64,000 nucleotides of DNA from contig NZ_LT629960.1 in assembly GCF_900104605.1 (NCBI RefSeq), forward strand, positions 558,001 through 622,000, read 5' to 3'. The translations under genes were made by a program, and so were the position numbers. Shown one piece after another: positions 26,919-36,552 of this stretch. The notes under the pieces were generated by a model, which saw only the letters and a program-made list of their open reading frames with translations, did no database searches and was not told the origin of the DNA. This DNA is from Tidjanibacter massiliensis. Lineage in GTDB: Bacteria > Bacteroidota > Bacteroidia > Bacteroidales > Rikenellaceae. Numbering within the stretch: the stretch's first letter is position 1; the number at the start of each line of letters is the position of its first letter.

Positions 26919-28286
26919 TCAAAAGAGGTAGTTCATGTTCAGGTAGAGGCCGTTCGTACCGTCGCGCCGGTCGAAGGGAATGCCGTATTCGACCGACAGG
27001 ACGAGGTTGCGGTTCATCACGATTTTGATACCGAGTCCGGCACTCATGTGGGGCGTCTCCCTTTCGCCACTGTATATCGCCTTGCGGATGTCGTCCGGGA
27101 CGGAAGCGTCGTTCCCGACGGCCTGCAGCTCCTCCGCCCGGAACGGACGGGTGACGATACCCAGGTCGAAAAAGGGATTCGTGGTGATGTACCACTCCTG
27201 GCCGAAAAGTCGGAAATCGAAGAGCCGGAGCCGCAATTCCGCGTTGGCCCAGGCCATGCCGTCGCCTACGACGCGGTTGTAGAGGATTCCCCGCAGGGAG
27301 ATGGCTCCGCCGAGGATGTCGGAGTTGATTTGCTTCAGGAAGAGCGTGGCGTAGTTTTGCTGTACGTAGAAGGGGGCCCGACCGGCTACCGTTCCCTGCC
27401 AGCATAGACGGTAGGCGAAAACCAGCTTGCCCCGAATGAGCGGCAGGTAGTGGCGGAACGAAACGGCGGCCTTCAGGTAGTGGTAGCCGCGCCGGTCGAT
27501 GATGTCGGGCGAGCCGTAGAGCAGCAGGTCGGCATAGAGACCGCACGAAGGGTCGGGTTCGTTGTCGCGGGTATCGTACACCACTCCGGCCCGCAGTTCG
27601 ATGTGGCTGCCTCCGCCGCTTTCGTCGTCGTATATGATTCCGTAGCGGCGGTAAAGGTCGTAGAGCGTCGTTTCTCCCGCATATTTTTCCACCCGGGTGC
27701 GTCCGGTCGCGTAGTGGAAAAAGGCCGCGCCTGCCGCCCAGCCGAGATGGCCGGCGATAGGGCCCTGCAGGTCCCCCATGATGCGGAGCAGATTGCGGTC
27801 CACCGCGTAGAATCCGGCGTTTTTGTCGCGCAGGAACGGGGCGGGGTAGCCGTTGAAACCGTAAAAAGCCATCATCGTGTTGGGCAGGTAGCTGGCACTC
27901 GCCGTGAAACGAAGGCCGCGGATAAGGTATTCCGAGTCATAGAAAAGGTAGTAGATGCCGGAACCCTTCGTGTAGTAACACGCTTCGGCAGTCAGCTTAT
28001 GCCTGTATTTCGGATAGGTCGAACCGTCGCCGAACCAATAGGCATCGAGAATGGCACCGAGTTGGAAACCGAGGTCGGAACTGTAGCTGAGTGCCGGTAT
28101 CGGGGTGAAGCTGAATCCCGTTTTCCGATAGGTATCTTCCGGGCGTGTGAGGGCGCTGCGGGATGGGGTGGCCATACCGTCGGAACAGCCGGTTTCGGCA
28201 CCGGGACAGCATGTTCCGGCAGCCAGCAGGATTGCCGTTGTGAACAGCAGTTTCACGACCGTCTTGTCAGCTCTTTTTCCCGTCAT
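26919..28286 (-). CDS. Omp85-like outer-membrane barrel protein without POTRA domain
   Basis: A 455-residue protein with a signal peptide (LLFTTAILLAAGTCC) and a C-terminal BamA/TamA-type surface-antigen domain: ELRAGVVYDTRDNEPDPSCG is the typical strand-turn motif, and the chain ends in Phe (LNMNYLF). No POTRA repeats are visible, so it is more like the patatin-associated or short Bacteroidetes barrels than BamA. Cargo unknown. Confidence 0.75.
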   Translation of the reverse strand: MTGKRADKTVVKLLFTTAILLAAGTCCPGAETGCSDGMATPSRSALTRPEDTYRKTGFSFTPIPALSYSSDLGFQLGAILDAYWFGDGSTYPKYRHKLTAEACYYTKGSGIYYLFYDSEYLIRGLRFTASASYLPNTMMAFYGFNGYPAPFLRDKNAGFYAVDRNLLRIMGDLQGPIAGHLGWAAGAAFFHYATGRTRVEKYAGETTLYDLYRRYGIIYDDESGGGSHIELRAGVVYDTRDNEPDPSCGLYADLLLYGSPDIIDRRGYHYLKAAVSFRHYLPLIRGKLVFAYRLCWQGTVAGRAPFYVQQNYATLFLKQINSDILGGAISLRGILYNRVVGDGMAWANAELRLRLFDFRLFGQEWYITTNPFFDLGIVTRPFRAEELQAVGNDASVPDDIRKAIYSGERETPHMSAGLGIKIVMNRNLVLSVEYGIPFDRRDGTNGLYLNMNYLF

Positions 28287-28490
28287 CCGTCAGTGGGTTT
28301 GCGACCGTAAAAGTATTTAAAAAATCGGTGATACGGGGCATGAATCCGCACCAATCCCTTTTTTATTCGGGCCGGTCGCCGAGTGGCAGGAGATACGGTG
28401 TGCGGCGTTATGCCGGTCGTGTGAAGTTTTCCGGGTTGCAGGGCGGCGGTATTTTTGTGACCGCACGATACACGTACCGCGCGATTTTTC

Positions 28491-28498
28491 TACTTTTG
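28491..28498 (+). promoter_or_regulatory. Promoter -7 box of the MFS gene
   Basis: TACTTTTG fits TAnnTTTG. It supports a start at ATG 28570 rather than at 28507. Confidence 0.45.
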
Positions 28499-28569
28499 CG
28501 AGGCCGTTGCATATGCGGCCCGTCCGGAGAGGCCGGACGGCAGGAATTGGACTGTCAACAGCAATCGTT

Positions 28570-29760
28570 ATGTCGGGTAGTACGGGAGACGGCATGTCAG
28601 CCGGACAGTGGCTTCCGCTGGTGGGGCTGACGCTCTCCGCATTCATCTTCAATACGTCAGAGTTCATGCCTATTGGGCTGCTGACGGATATTGCGGTCGA
28701 TTTGCACGTCACCGAGGCGCGGGCCGGCATGCTGATTTCCGTCTATGCGTGGGTGGTGGCCCTGCTTTCGCTGCCGCTGATGCTGCTTGTCGCCCGGATG
28801 GAGTATCGCCGCCTGCTGCTCGTCACCTTGGCGCTTTTCATCGTAAGCCACCTTCTGTCGGCCGTAGCCGGCAATTATGCCGTATTGATGGCATCGCGTA
28901 TCGGCGTAGCCTGCTCCCATGCGGTATTCTGGTCGATAGCCTCTCCGCTGGCGGTGCGTATCGTGCCGGAGAAACGACGGTCGCTGGCGCTGAGCATGAT
29001 AGTGACCGGCACCTCCGTGGCGATGGTGGTAGGCATGCCGCTGGGGCGCATTATCGGTCTTTATGTCGGTTGGCGTACCTCTTTTCTCTGTGTCGCCGTG
29101 CTCGCTGCCGTTGTCTTTTGCTATTTGCTTGCCGTTTTTCCGAAGGTTCCCGGAGGCAAGTCTTTCTCCGTACGCCGGCTTCCCGTATTGCTGAAACATC
29201 CCGTTTTGGTGGGTATCTATCTGATGGCATTGCTGGTACCCACTGCCCATTACACCGTGTACAGTTATATCGAACCGTTTCTCCAGCAGGTGGCAGGACT
29301 TCCTGCCGAATGGATTACCTTGACACTGACCGCATTCGGTGCGGCAGGGATTTTCGGCAGCATGCTCTTTGCCCGTTATTACGACCGACGGCCCGCCCGG
29401 TTCGTCGCGGCTGTGGTGGTCGGTATCGCTCTGCTGTTGCTCCTGCTGCGGTCCGCTGCATTCGACCGTTACGTCGTCATGGCGCTCTGCATCGTCTGGG
29501 GGATTGCCGTGACGGCCTTCAACGTGGCCTTTCAGGCTGAGACTATCCGTTATGCTCCGGAGGATGCCGCTCCGGTCGCCATGTCCATCTTTTCCGGTAT
29601 CTACAACGTGGGTATCGGATGCGGTGCCCTGTTCGGCGGCGCTGTCTGTACCTATCTGTCGGTTGCGGACATCGGGTATGCTGGCGGTGTGCTGGCCGTT
29701 GCTGCGGTCGTCTTCTGTCTGTGCCGGCTGTTGCCTCTTTTGAAAGGACGCATCTCTTGA
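28570..29760 (+). CDS. MFS exporter, sugar-efflux (SotB-like) group
   Basis: A 396-residue twelve-helix major facilitator. FNTSEFMPIGLLTDIA at the first helix and the motif A-like RMEYRRLLL are typical of the DHA1 SotB/YdhP group that exports sugars or drugs. The frame is open from 28507, but ATG 28570 fits the upstream promoter; ATG 28594 (MSAGQW) is also possible. Substrate unknown. Confidence 0.85.
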   Translation: MSGSTGDGMSAGQWLPLVGLTLSAFIFNTSEFMPIGLLTDIAVDLHVTEARAGMLISVYAWVVALLSLPLMLLVARMEYRRLLLVTLALFIVSHLLSAVAGNYAVLMASRIGVACSHAVFWSIASPLAVRIVPEKRRSLALSMIVTGTSVAMVVGMPLGRIIGLYVGWRTSFLCVAVLAAVVFCYLLAVFPKVPGGKSFSVRRLPVLLKHPVLVGIYLMALLVPTAHYTVYSYIEPFLQQVAGLPAEWITLTLTAFGAAGIFGSMLFARYYDRRPARFVAAVVVGIALLLLLLRSAAFDRYVVMALCIVWGIAVTAFNVAFQAETIRYAPEDAAPVAMSIFSGIYNVGIGCGALFGGAVCTYLSVADIGYAGGVLAVAAVVFCLCRLLPLLKGRIS

Positions 29761-29904
29761 CCGATACCTCCGAAGGAGAGGCCGGCACCGTTTATGCCGT
29801 GGAAGAAAAGGCGGTTTGCAGGGATTCCGGAAGAGATGCCCTTGTGGAAGAAAAGGGGGAATTCATGTCCCGGAATCACGCAAAATTCGTTATTTTTGGA
29901 CTGA

Positions 29905-31983
29905 ATGCGTTTTCGGGGATATATCGTGGGATTGGTATGGTTTGCCGTATCGTTTGTGCTGCCGGTTCCGACGTCGGGCCGGCCGGTGGCTATTATTCCG
30001 GAATCAGCTGCGGTCAAGGACAGTACGGCGTTGTCCGACCGGGCGAGAATACGGGCGGGGTGGCGGCGTCTGGATGCGCTGACGCCCGATTCGGTACTCG
30101 TAGCTACCGGGATATGCGATACGGCTCTGACCGTTTGCGACTTTTCGTTGGCTGCCCGCCATCCCGATTCGCTTGCCATAGGCGTATGGGTGGTGCCCGG
30201 TCGGGATTCGCTTTCTCAGGAGGAACGCACCCAACGGTTTTACGATACGTTGCGTGTACGTTCCGAGCGGAACGGTTTCTGGAAATTCGTACACGGACTG
30301 ATAATCGTGCCGCCGGGCAACGGCTCGCAGCTGAAACCGGAGGTTGTCGACGAGACGGCCGTGTACGGCATCTATGACGGTAAACGTATCGATTCGATAG
30401 AGTTCGTGCGCAAACCCGTTTTCGACCCGGCGAGAAGCTATCTGGAAAAAGGGGCGAATGCCGTCCATGTAACGACTGGAACCCATGCCATCAAACGCGA
30501 CCTCCTGTTTAAGGAGGGTGACGCTTTCGATGCGGGGGCGGTGGTGCGCTACAAGCAGTTGCTTCGTTCGAGACAGTATATTGCCGATGCCTCTATCGAG
30601 GTAGTGCCCGTTCCGGACGACCCGGACGCCGTCATCGTGCGCGTCATCACCCGCGACAGTTGGAGTATCAGCGCCGACGGTTCGATACGCGGACTGACCG
30701 GCCAGGTAAAGGGCGAGCTTTACGATGCCAATTTCCTTGGAACGGGAGATAAACTGAGCTATCAGCTGAGCCTCGATTGGCGCAAGAAGAAGTATGAGGG
30801 GAGTATGTTCCAATACTACATTCCCAACCTTTTCGGTACCTTTTACGAAGCGACGTTGAAGGGGGGGCGCTCCTTCACGGAACGTTATTACGGGGCCACG
30901 CTGAACAAGAAGTTCATACAGCCCGCCGATTACGAGATAGGTGCCGTGTTCGAGAACGTGCGTAATGCCCTGTATGTGCGGTACGAGGCGCCGCGGGACA
31001 CGGTGGCGGCCTCCTATATGCTCCATTACAACAATGTGGATTTGTGGGGCGGTAAATCGTGGTATCTGCCCGAGGTGGAGAGCAGCGTGTACGGTATGGC
31101 ACGGTTCAATAATATCCGTTATCTGGACCCGCCGAGGATTTACGAACAGGAGGACCCGCCGCAAAATCCCGTCGAACTGCCCGTGGGGGAGGGGATGAAT
31201 CCCTATTTTTACGACCGGACGCTCGTGCTGGGAACATTGGGCTTTTACAGCGAACGTTTCCTGACGACGAGTCTTATTTACGGATACGGATACGACGAGT
31301 ATGTGGCGACAGGATACCGTGCCGAAGCTACTTTCGGATATACCCATTCGGACTATCAGTCGGGATGGTACGGGGGCATAGCCCTCCGGTCGGGCGGTTT
31401 TACGCCGGTGGGATATTTTATGGGCGACCTGTCGGTAGGTACGTTTTACGATTTCCGCAGCAGGCGACCGTTTCAGTCCGCTCTGAATGTACGGTTCAAT
31501 TATTTCACCAATATGCTGGGACGCCGCAAGTTCAAGGTCAGACAATTCATATCCCTGAATTACCTGAACGGCTGGAACCGTTCCGACGGTTTCTACGAGG
31601 CGGTGTGGTTTACTCCGGCCAGCGGGCCGCGTGCGATGCATAACAGTCCGCTGGGCCGTGACAGGTTGGTGCTCAGTGCCGAAACCGTAATCTTTACGCC
31701 GTGGCAGCCGCTCGGTTTCCGCATCGCCCTTTACGGATTCGGCGATGTCGGTTTTCTCGGTTACAACAAGCATGTTTTCCGTAACGACTGTTTCGCTACC
31801 GTTGGGCTCGGTATCCGCCTGAAGAATGAAATGCTCGTTTTCGGAACGATACAGTTGAGCCTCTTCGTCAATTTCGGCAAACACGGCCTGATGAGCAACG
31901 AATGGATACAGCTCACCAGCGAACAGCGTATGCAGACCATGCGTTATATTCCGACCAAACCACAGGTCGCCCCCTTCCAGTAA
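29905..31983 (+). CDS. Large outer-membrane beta-barrel protein with POTRA-like region
   Basis: A 692-residue secreted protein. After the signal, residues 160-250 (YGIYDGKRIDSIEFVRKPVF, then LLFKEGDAFDAGAVVRYKQ and RQYIADASIEVVP) resemble a POTRA domain. The rest is beta-barrel with aromatic-rich strands. A -7 box TATTTTTG at 29891-29898 would start RNA at about 29905, so this mRNA may be nearly leaderless, or the real start is a later codon such as GTG 29926. Role unknown; an Omp85-related secretion or assembly function is inferred. Confidence 0.7.
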   Translation: MRFRGYIVGLVWFAVSFVLPVPTSGRPVAIIPESAAVKDSTALSDRARIRAGWRRLDALTPDSVLVATGICDTALTVCDFSLAARHPDSLAIGVWVVPGRDSLSQEERTQRFYDTLRVRSERNGFWKFVHGLIIVPPGNGSQLKPEVVDETAVYGIYDGKRIDSIEFVRKPVFDPARSYLEKGANAVHVTTGTHAIKRDLLFKEGDAFDAGAVVRYKQLLRSRQYIADASIEVVPVPDDPDAVIVRVITRDSWSISADGSIRGLTGQVKGELYDANFLGTGDKLSYQLSLDWRKKKYEGSMFQYYIPNLFGTFYEATLKGGRSFTERYYGATLNKKFIQPADYEIGAVFENVRNALYVRYEAPRDTVAASYMLHYNNVDLWGGKSWYLPEVESSVYGMARFNNIRYLDPPRIYEQEDPPQNPVELPVGEGMNPYFYDRTLVLGTLGFYSERFLTTSLIYGYGYDEYVATGYRAEATFGYTHSDYQSGWYGGIALRSGGFTPVGYFMGDLSVGTFYDFRSRRPFQSALNVRFNYFTNMLGRRKFKVRQFISLNYLNGWNRSDGFYEAVWFTPASGPRAMHNSPLGRDRLVLSAETVIFTPWQPLGFRIALYGFGDVGFLGYNKHVFRNDCFATVGLGIRLKNEMLVFGTIQLSLFVNFGKHGLMSNEWIQLTSEQRMQTMRYIPTKPQVAPFQ

Positions 31984-32162
31984 CTGTTGTCGGATACGTT
32001 TTCGGGGATGAGGAGTGTGGCAGTATAGGATACCTTCGGCCTGTCAGTGCCAGGCTGTTTGCGGCGAAGACAGATTGCCGGTGCCGGGCGGTGTACTTTG
32101 CCGAAGGCTGTGACGCAGGCACAGGCCGGACTGTCGTTGATGTCCGGAAAGGAAGAGTATGA

Positions 32163-32204
32163 AAAACAGGGAGGGACAACGTATCTTTTGTCCCTCCCTG
32201 TTTT
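32163..32204. terminator. Bidirectional terminator
   Basis: A perfect 17-bp stem (32163-32179 with 32188-32204), A-rich at one foot and T-rich at the other, between the convergent barrel gene and trxA. Confidence 0.9.
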
Positions 32205-32219
32205 AAATTCGGTACGTTT

Positions 32220-32537
32220 TTACAGCAGTGCATCGATTTTTGCCTTGATGGCATCTTTCGAAGCTGCCCCTACGAGTTTGTCGTTCATCTGGCCGCCGGG
32301 CTTGACGAATACGACGAGCGGGATATTTCTTACCGAGAATTTCATGGCGAGGTCGTTGTTCTGGTCGACATCGCATTTGCCGATGACTACCTTGCCTTCA
32401 TACTCTTCGGCGAGCTCTTCGATGATGGGGGTCAGCGAGCGGCACGGACCGCACCATTCTGCCCAGAAGTCGATAACGAAAGGTTTGCCGGAAGCGACGA
32501 GTTCGTCGTAAGCGGCGGAATCAATGATTTTTGCCAT
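32220..32537 (-). CDS. trxA: Thioredoxin
   Basis: A 105-residue cytosolic thioredoxin with active site W28-C-G-P-C32 (DFWAEWCGPCRSL) and the cis-Pro loop RNIPLVVF. It lies 59 bases downstream of dnaE on the same strand and ends at a terminator. Confidence 0.95.
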   Translation of the reverse strand: MAKIIDSAAYDELVASGKPFVIDFWAEWCGPCRSLTPIIEELAEEYEGKVVIGKCDVDQNNDLAMKFSVRNIPLVVFVKPGGQMNDKLVGAASKDAIKAKIDALL

Positions 32538-32596
32538 AGTTGTAATCGTTTAGTATTGTTTTGCGTTAATGCGTTTTTCGTTATATGTTGACGCAG

Positions 32597-35500
32597 TTAT
32601 GCTATCGAGTAGTTTATCTGGTTGCTTTCGAGGTAGCTTACGAGCTCTTGCGTGAGCGCCACCTTGTACTTACGCGAAAAGAATGCCAGCGATACCCCCT
32701 CCCGTGAATCGATGACCTTGACGCGCAGGTTTATTTTGCCTTTGGTCGCAGCGATGCGTTCCGAGAGTTCTGCGGTCATGTCGGGGCTGATGTCATTGAT
32801 GTGTAGGCTGATGGTCAGTTCGTTCACCGAGTCGAGTACATCGCCGAGCATCTGCATCGAGGTGATTTTCGCTTCGTATTCGTCCTTGTTGTAGGGCCGG
32901 GGGCGGACACTGCCCTTTATCAGGAGGAAGTAATCCTTGAAGAGGAACTTACGGAAATTCTCGTAATCCTTGTCGAACAGCGCGAATTCGTGCTGGCCGG
33001 AGTAGTCCTCCAGCTTGAAACGCCCGAAGGGTTTGCCGTTGCGCGTGTAGAGGTTTTGTACGTCCGTGACCATGCCGGCAATGGTGAAATCCTTGTCACG
33101 CAGGTCGTTGAGATTGGCGAACTGTGTCAACTGCGTGTTGCAGTAACGTTTTATCACCACCTCGTAGTCGTCCAGCGGATGAGAAGACAGATACATGCCT
33201 ATCATCTCCTTCTCGTGGTTCAAGGTTTCCAGCTTGTTCCAGTCGGGACATTGGGGCAGCAGCGGCTGCTGGATATCCACGATATCGGTTCCGCCGAAGA
33301 GGCTCTGCTGGGCCGTATTGCGTTCGGTCTGCATACGCGAACCGTACTTTATCAACTGTTCGAGGAATACCGCTCCTCCGGAGTCGCGCTGGTCGGCCGA
33401 GAAGAACTTGCTGCGGTGGAAGCCGCTTATCGAATCGAATGCTCCGGCGAGCGCCATGTTCTCGATATTTTTCCGGTTTACCGCCTGCATGTTCACGCGT
33501 TCCATGAAGTCGTAGATGCTGCGGAACTTGCCGCCGCGTTCGCGCTCTTCCACGATGGACTGCATGGCCGCCTCGCCGACACCTTTGACGGCGGCCAGTC
33601 CGAATCGCACGTTGCCTTCCTTGTCCGAAGTGAACGATTCGATACTCTCATTGATATCCGGGCCGAGTACCTTGATGCCCATGCGCTTGCATTCATCCAT
33701 GAAGAACGATATCTTGTCCATCGACGAAAGGTTGCGGCTGAGCAGCGCGGCCATGAACTCGGAAGGGTAGTGCGCCTTCAGGTAGGCGGTCTGATAGGCT
33801 ACATAAGCGTAACAGGTCGAGTGCGACTTGTTGAACGCGTACGATGCGAACGCTTCCCATCCTGTCCATATCTTTTCGCATATCTCCGGGTCATGCCCCC
33901 GTTCGGCCGCTCCCTTGAGGAATTTGGGTTTCATTTTGTCCAGCGTGGCACGCTGTTTTTTGCCCATGGCCTTGCGCAGTGTATCGGCCTCGCCCCCGGT
34001 GAATCCGGCCAGCTTCTGCGACAGCAGCATGACCTGCTCCTGATAGACCGTGATACCGTAGGTGTCCTCCAGATATTCGGCCATTTCCGGAAATTCGTAC
34101 TCCACCTTCTCCTGGCCGTGCTTGCGGGCGATGAAGCTGGGAATGTTGTCCATGGGGCCCGGACGGTAAAGGGCGTTCATGGCTATCAGGTCTTCGAGCC
34201 TGTTCGGTTTGAGAGCCCGGAGGTATTTTTTCATACCGGCGGACTCGAACTGGAAGATGCCGGTCGTCTCTCCCTTGCAGAAAAGCTGGTATGTCTTCCG
34301 GTCGTCCAGCGGGATGTTGTCTATGTCGAGATTGATGCCCTGTACGCGTCGGACGTTCTCGACCGCATCCTTGATGATGGAGAGCGTCTTGAGACCGAGG
34401 AAGTCCATCTTGATGAGTCCCACGCTCTCCACGAGTTTGCCCTCGTACTGCACCACGTTCAGGTCGGCGTCTTTGGCCGTTGCCACCGGGGCGAACTCTT
34501 CGAGGTCGTCCTTGCCGATGATGACGCCGCAGGCATGTACGCCCGTCTGCCGCACCGAACCTTCGAGTTTTTCGGCGTATTTGAGCGTGTTCTGTATCAG
34601 CGGGTTCGGCGATTCGCGTTCGCGGGCCAGCTCCGGCGAGTCCTTGTAAGCTCGCTCGAAGGGCGTTTCGCCTTTTTCGACCATCAGTTTGTCGGGAACG
34701 AGTTTGGCAAGGCGGTCGCTGTCGGCCAACGGCAGCTTTTCTACCCGCGCTACGTCCCGGATGGCGAGCTTCGGCGCCATCGTGCCGAATGTGACGATTT
34801 GTGCCACCCGCTTCTTGCCGTACTTTTCGATGACGTACCGCAGCACGTCCGCACGTCCGTCCTCGTCAAAGTCCACGTCCACATCGGGAAGGGAGATGCG
34901 GTCCGGGTTCAGAAAGCGTTCGAACAGCAGGTCGTATTTAAGGGGGTCTATGTTTGTTATCTTCAGACAGTAGGCGACGACGGAGCCGGCAGCCGAACCG
35001 CGGCCCGGTCCGACCGATACGCCCATTTCGCGTGCGGCGCGGATGAAGTCCGACACAATGAGGAAGTAGCCCGGAAAGCCCATCCATTCGATGGTGCCCA
35101 ATTCGTACCGGATACGTTCGAGCGTCTTCTCGTCCGGTTCGCCGTACCGTTCCTTCGCCCCTTTCATGGTAAGTGCCACGAGGTAAAGGTACTGTTTGGA
35201 TACCGTCAGCCATTCGCCGAGCCGTTCGTTGCCGGCGGCAAACGCATCGAGGTCGTCAGCGGTTTCTGCCTGTGCCTTTTCCGTCCGCAACCCCTCCATT
35301 TCGTGCAGGAGGGAGGGCTTTTTCGCTTCGTCGGCATCGGCCATCTTCTTTTCGAGGCCGCTTATCTGGCCGTCGAAACGGCGCAGGAATATCCGGCGCA
35401 GCTCCGCCTGGTCGATGACGAAATCGTCCGGCAGCGGAAAGTCGGGCATCAGGGGCTTGTGTTCCAGCGTATAATGTTCGACCTTGTCCGCTATCTCCAT

Positions 35501-36313
35501 GGTATTTTCCAATGCTTCCAGGTCGTCGGGGAAAAGCGCCGCCATTTCGTCCGGGCTCTTGAAGAACTCCTGTCCCGTGTAGCGCATGCGGTTCGGGTCG
35601 TCGAGGTCGCGCCCCGTATTGAGGCATATCAGATGGTCGTGCGCCGGAGCATCCTCTTCGAGGGTGAAGTGTACGTCGTTCGTGACGATGAGTTTGACGC
35701 CATGCCGGGCGGCCAGGTCGTGCAGCACCTTGTTCACCTCTACCTGATGACGGCACGTATCGGTATCCGGTGCGCCGGAGAGTGACCGGTGGAGCTGAAG
35801 TTCCAGATAATAGTCCTCGCCGAATATCTCCTTGAACTCCTCCACGATGCGCGATGCCTCCTCCAAATCGTCGTGCATGATGGCCTGTGGCAGTTCGCCG
35901 CCGAGACAGGCCGAACTGCATATCAGCCCCTCGTGATACTGCCGCAGCAGCTCCTTGTCGATACGCGGTTTATAGTAGAATCCTTCCGTCCAGGAGTAGG
36001 AGACAAGTTTGACGAGGTTGTGGTATCCCTTGAGATTCTTGGCGAGCAGGATGAGGTGGTCGCCCGCTTTTTCGTCCTTGTCCTTTTCGCGGTGGTTCTT
36101 TACCACATAGACTTCGCATCCGAGGATGGGTTTGAGTCCCGCCGCGTTGGCCGCATCGTAGAACTCCTTTACGCCGAACATATTGCCGTGGTCGGTAATG
36201 GCAACGGCCGTCATGCCGAACTCCTTGGCCCTTTTCATCAGAGAGGGGATGGAGGCGGCCCCATCGAGGATGGAGTACTGCGTATGTACATGAAGATGAG
36301 TGAATTGAGGCAT
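32597..36313 (-). CDS. dnaE: DNA polymerase III alpha subunit
   Basis: A 1238-residue DnaE1-type replicative polymerase. It has an N-terminal PHP domain (HLHVHTQYS at 5-13), a palm with PDVDVDFDEDGR near 475, finger and beta-binding regions, an OB-fold (FTIAGMVTDVQNLYTRNGKP) and a C-terminal tail. The start is ATG 36313 (MPQFTHLHVH); the open frame to 36352 crosses the promoter at 36340-36347. Confidence 0.97.
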   Translation of the reverse strand: MPQFTHLHVHTQYSILDGAASIPSLMKRAKEFGMTAVAITDHGNMFGVKEFYDAANAAGLKPILGCEVYVVKNHREKDKDEKAGDHLILLAKNLKGYHNLVKLVSYSWTEGFYYKPRIDKELLRQYHEGLICSSACLGGELPQAIMHDDLEEASRIVEEFKEIFGEDYYLELQLHRSLSGAPDTDTCRHQVEVNKVLHDLAARHGVKLIVTNDVHFTLEEDAPAHDHLICLNTGRDLDDPNRMRYTGQEFFKSPDEMAALFPDDLEALENTMEIADKVEHYTLEHKPLMPDFPLPDDFVIDQAELRRIFLRRFDGQISGLEKKMADADEAKKPSLLHEMEGLRTEKAQAETADDLDAFAAGNERLGEWLTVSKQYLYLVALTMKGAKERYGEPDEKTLERIRYELGTIEWMGFPGYFLIVSDFIRAAREMGVSVGPGRGSAAGSVVAYCLKITNIDPLKYDLLFERFLNPDRISLPDVDVDFDEDGRADVLRYVIEKYGKKRVAQIVTFGTMAPKLAIRDVARVEKLPLADSDRLAKLVPDKLMVEKGETPFERAYKDSPELARERESPNPLIQNTLKYAEKLEGSVRQTGVHACGVIIGKDDLEEFAPVATAKDADLNVVQYEGKLVESVGLIKMDFLGLKTLSIIKDAVENVRRVQGINLDIDNIPLDDRKTYQLFCKGETTGIFQFESAGMKKYLRALKPNRLEDLIAMNALYRPGPMDNIPSFIARKHGQEKVEYEFPEMAEYLEDTYGITVYQEQVMLLSQKLAGFTGGEADTLRKAMGKKQRATLDKMKPKFLKGAAERGHDPEICEKIWTGWEAFASYAFNKSHSTCYAYVAYQTAYLKAHYPSEFMAALLSRNLSSMDKISFFMDECKRMGIKVLGPDINESIESFTSDKEGNVRFGLAAVKGVGEAAMQSIVEERERGGKFRSIYDFMERVNMQAVNRKNIENMALAGAFDSISGFHRSKFFSADQRDSGGAVFLEQLIKYGSRMQTERNTAQQSLFGGTDIVDIQQPLLPQCPDWNKLETLNHEKEMIGMYLSSHPLDDYEVVIKRYCNTQLTQFANLNDLRDKDFTIAGMVTDVQNLYTRNGKPFGRFKLEDYSGQHEFALFDKDYENFRKFLFKDYFLLIKGSVRPRPYNKDEYEAKITSMQMLGDVLDSVNELTISLHINDISPDMTAELSERIAATKGKINLRVKVIDSREGVSLAFFSRKYKVALTQELVSYLESNQINYSIA

Positions 36314-36339
36314 ATCGATGCGTGTTTGTAACGACCCAA

Positions 36340-36347
36340 CAAAGATA
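36340..36347 (-). promoter_or_regulatory. Promoter -7 box of dnaE-trxA
   Basis: TATCTTTG on the minus strand, 26 bases before the dnaE ATG. It decides the start codon. Confidence 0.55.
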
Positions 36348-36483
36348 GCCATTTATCGCGGAATAGCCTTACGTTTCTCCGGCTATTTGAACCTTGCCGG
36401 CCGGTCGGACCTATCGGAATTATTTATACCGCCATACGGTGCAGTGATATTGCGGCCGGAAGGGCGGCGGGGAACTGCCTTCC

Positions 36484-36534
36484 GGATGCAAACAGGACAG
36501 GGACGGAAATTCCGTCCCTGTCCTGTTTGCATCC
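36484..36534. repeat. 51-base perfect palindrome
   Basis: Bases 36484-36508 are the exact inverse complement of 36510-36534, with one A between. It lies 18 bases beyond the stop of the TonB-plug gene. A terminator role is likely, but neither side has a T-tract and the arms are far longer than needed. Confidence 0.9.
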
Positions 36535-36552
36535 ACCGAACGAATGTCCGGA

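Noticed and set aside
30004-31884. A 626-codon minus-strand frame
   Set aside because: Shadow of the 692-residue barrel protein; no motif and no promoter.
32990-35785. A 931-codon open frame on the plus strand
   Set aside because: It is antisense to dnaE, whose protein is unmistakable. GC-rich coding DNA often leaves long open shadow frames on the other strand; the translation has no recognisable motif.
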